Shown piece by piece: positions 63,643-64,000 of a stretch of DNA of 64,000 nucleotides. The notes below the pieces were generated by a model that saw only the letters and a list, made by a program, of their open reading frames with translations, was not told where the DNA came from and searched no databases. The DNA comes from Microbacterium elymi. GTDB lineage: Bacteria > Actinomycetota > Actinomycetes > Actinomycetales > Microbacteriaceae. The DNA is taken from the NCBI RefSeq assembly GCF_021582895.2, contig NZ_CP091139.2, forward strand, positions 1,674,001-1,738,000, written 5' to 3'. Each line of letters begins with the position of its first letter. Position 1 is the stretch's first letter. The translations under genes were made by a program, and so were the position numbers.

Positions 63643-64000
63643 CCTAGCGCGCGCGAGAGACGGGCCGCCGTGCCGCGCAGCTCTGTCGCCTGCGCGGAAT
63701 CCAGCGCCCCGGGCAGCGTGTGCACGGTGCCCAGGAGCGCGATCGTCGCCGCGACGTCGCCATCGCGGTCGAACACCGGCACCGCGATGCCGCGGGTGCC
63801 CGACGTGACCGTGTCGCTCACGGCGATCCCGGTCTGCGCGGTGCGGCGGATGCGGTCGCGCACGCGCTGCGCGGTGACCCCGTCGCGGGCCGCCAGCTCG
63901 TCCGCCACGGCCCCGCCGTCGGCGCCGTACGCGGCGAACACGGCCGACTGCGCAGCATCCGCCCCGAGCGTCTGCCCCACCCGCACGGAGATGTGCAGGC
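63597..64000 (-). CDS. IclR-type regulator, C-terminal part (N-terminus off the window)
   Basis: The minus-strand frame is open from the window edge to a stop at 63597 and overlaps the NTF2-like gene tail to tail by 46 bases. It reads LHISVRVGQTLGADAAQSAV, FAAYGADGGAVADELAARD, TAQTGIAVSDTVTSGTRGIA and VPVFDRDGDVAATIALLGTV. G-x-A-V-P-V-F-D-x-D-G is the core of the IclR effector-binding domain. The HTH would lie beyond 64000. It may regulate the adjoining NTF2-like gene or genes outside the window. Confidence 0.7.
   Translation of the reverse strand, partial: LHISVRVGQTLGADAAQSAVFAAYGADGGAVADELAARDGVTAQRVRDRIRRTAQTGIAVSDTVTSGTRGIAVPVFDRDGDVAATIALLGTVHTLPGALDSAQATELRGTAARLSRALGYSGAVAAAGPSGGS

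Noticed and set aside
1..64000. tRNA, rRNA and riboswitch genes
   Set aside because: I looked for cloverleaf-type sequences, CCA-adjacent stems and rRNA motifs and saw none that I could support.

Overview
This is a high-GC actinobacterial chromosome segment. GC-ending codons, frequent GTG/TTG starts, overlapping ATGA/GTGA gene junctions, NrtR, LacI, DeoR and TetR regulators, and a short dispersed TTGAGCGAG/GAGACGAA repeat all suit Microbacteriaceae (Microbacterium or a relative). That placement is inference, not a match.

Reading note: many genes carry single-base frameshifts although both halves are well conserved. At about twenty of them the correct frame returns if GCAAGC is read as GCAGC, GCTTGC as GCTGC, or GCCTGC as GCTGC. 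I therefore treat most split genes as one intact gene with a likely consensus error and give the span of the whole gene.

Region 1 (1-5.8 kb) is accessory: helix-turn-helix proteins, a membrane-anchored coiled-coil protein, then two adjacent P-loop ATPases (1944-5499). The second ends in a HEPN-like R-x4-H motif. Region 2 (5.8-11.3 kb) has a MobF relaxase-helicase remnant, then an ADP-ribose/NAD-type cluster: NrtR, an HD-domain protein, an ADP-ribosylglycohydrolase fused to a protein phosphatase, and an FRG-domain protein.

Region 3 (11.8-28.5 kb) is a large defence island. A minus-strand pair encodes a DGQHR-domain protein and a HEPN-like protein. Divergent from it run an HTH protein with homing-endonuclease-associated repeats, a small protein, a Z1 helicase, a GHKL (MutL/MORC-like) ATPase, two poorly known proteins, AIPR, a cytosine-5 DNA methyltransferase, a PLD-fold nuclease and Vsr. 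This fits the MutL/MORC-associated restriction-modification class and extends it. An IS256-family remnant bounds it on the right, and gene fragments fill 30.9-32 kb.

Region 4 (32.6-44.7 kb) is metabolic: a divergent NRAMP-type transporter with a dihydrodipicolinate-synthase-family enzyme under a LacI regulator with paired operators, a NYN nuclease, and a sugar operon (binding protein, two permeases, class II aldolase, ADP-dependent-type sugar kinase, mannose-6-phosphate isomerase) divergent from a DeoR regulator.

Region 5 (44.9-53.6 kb) is a Dpp-type peptide ABC transporter operon ending in a C39-like cysteine peptidase, then a TetR regulator, a class III aminotransferase and an amine-oxidase remnant. 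Region 6 (53.7-64 kb) holds NTF2-like proteins, a papain-like protease fused to a repeat domain with a possible chagasin-like inhibitor gene, a J-domain protein, an XRE-cupin regulator, a thioredoxin-reductase-like flavoprotein, a MazEF-type pair and a partial IclR regulator.
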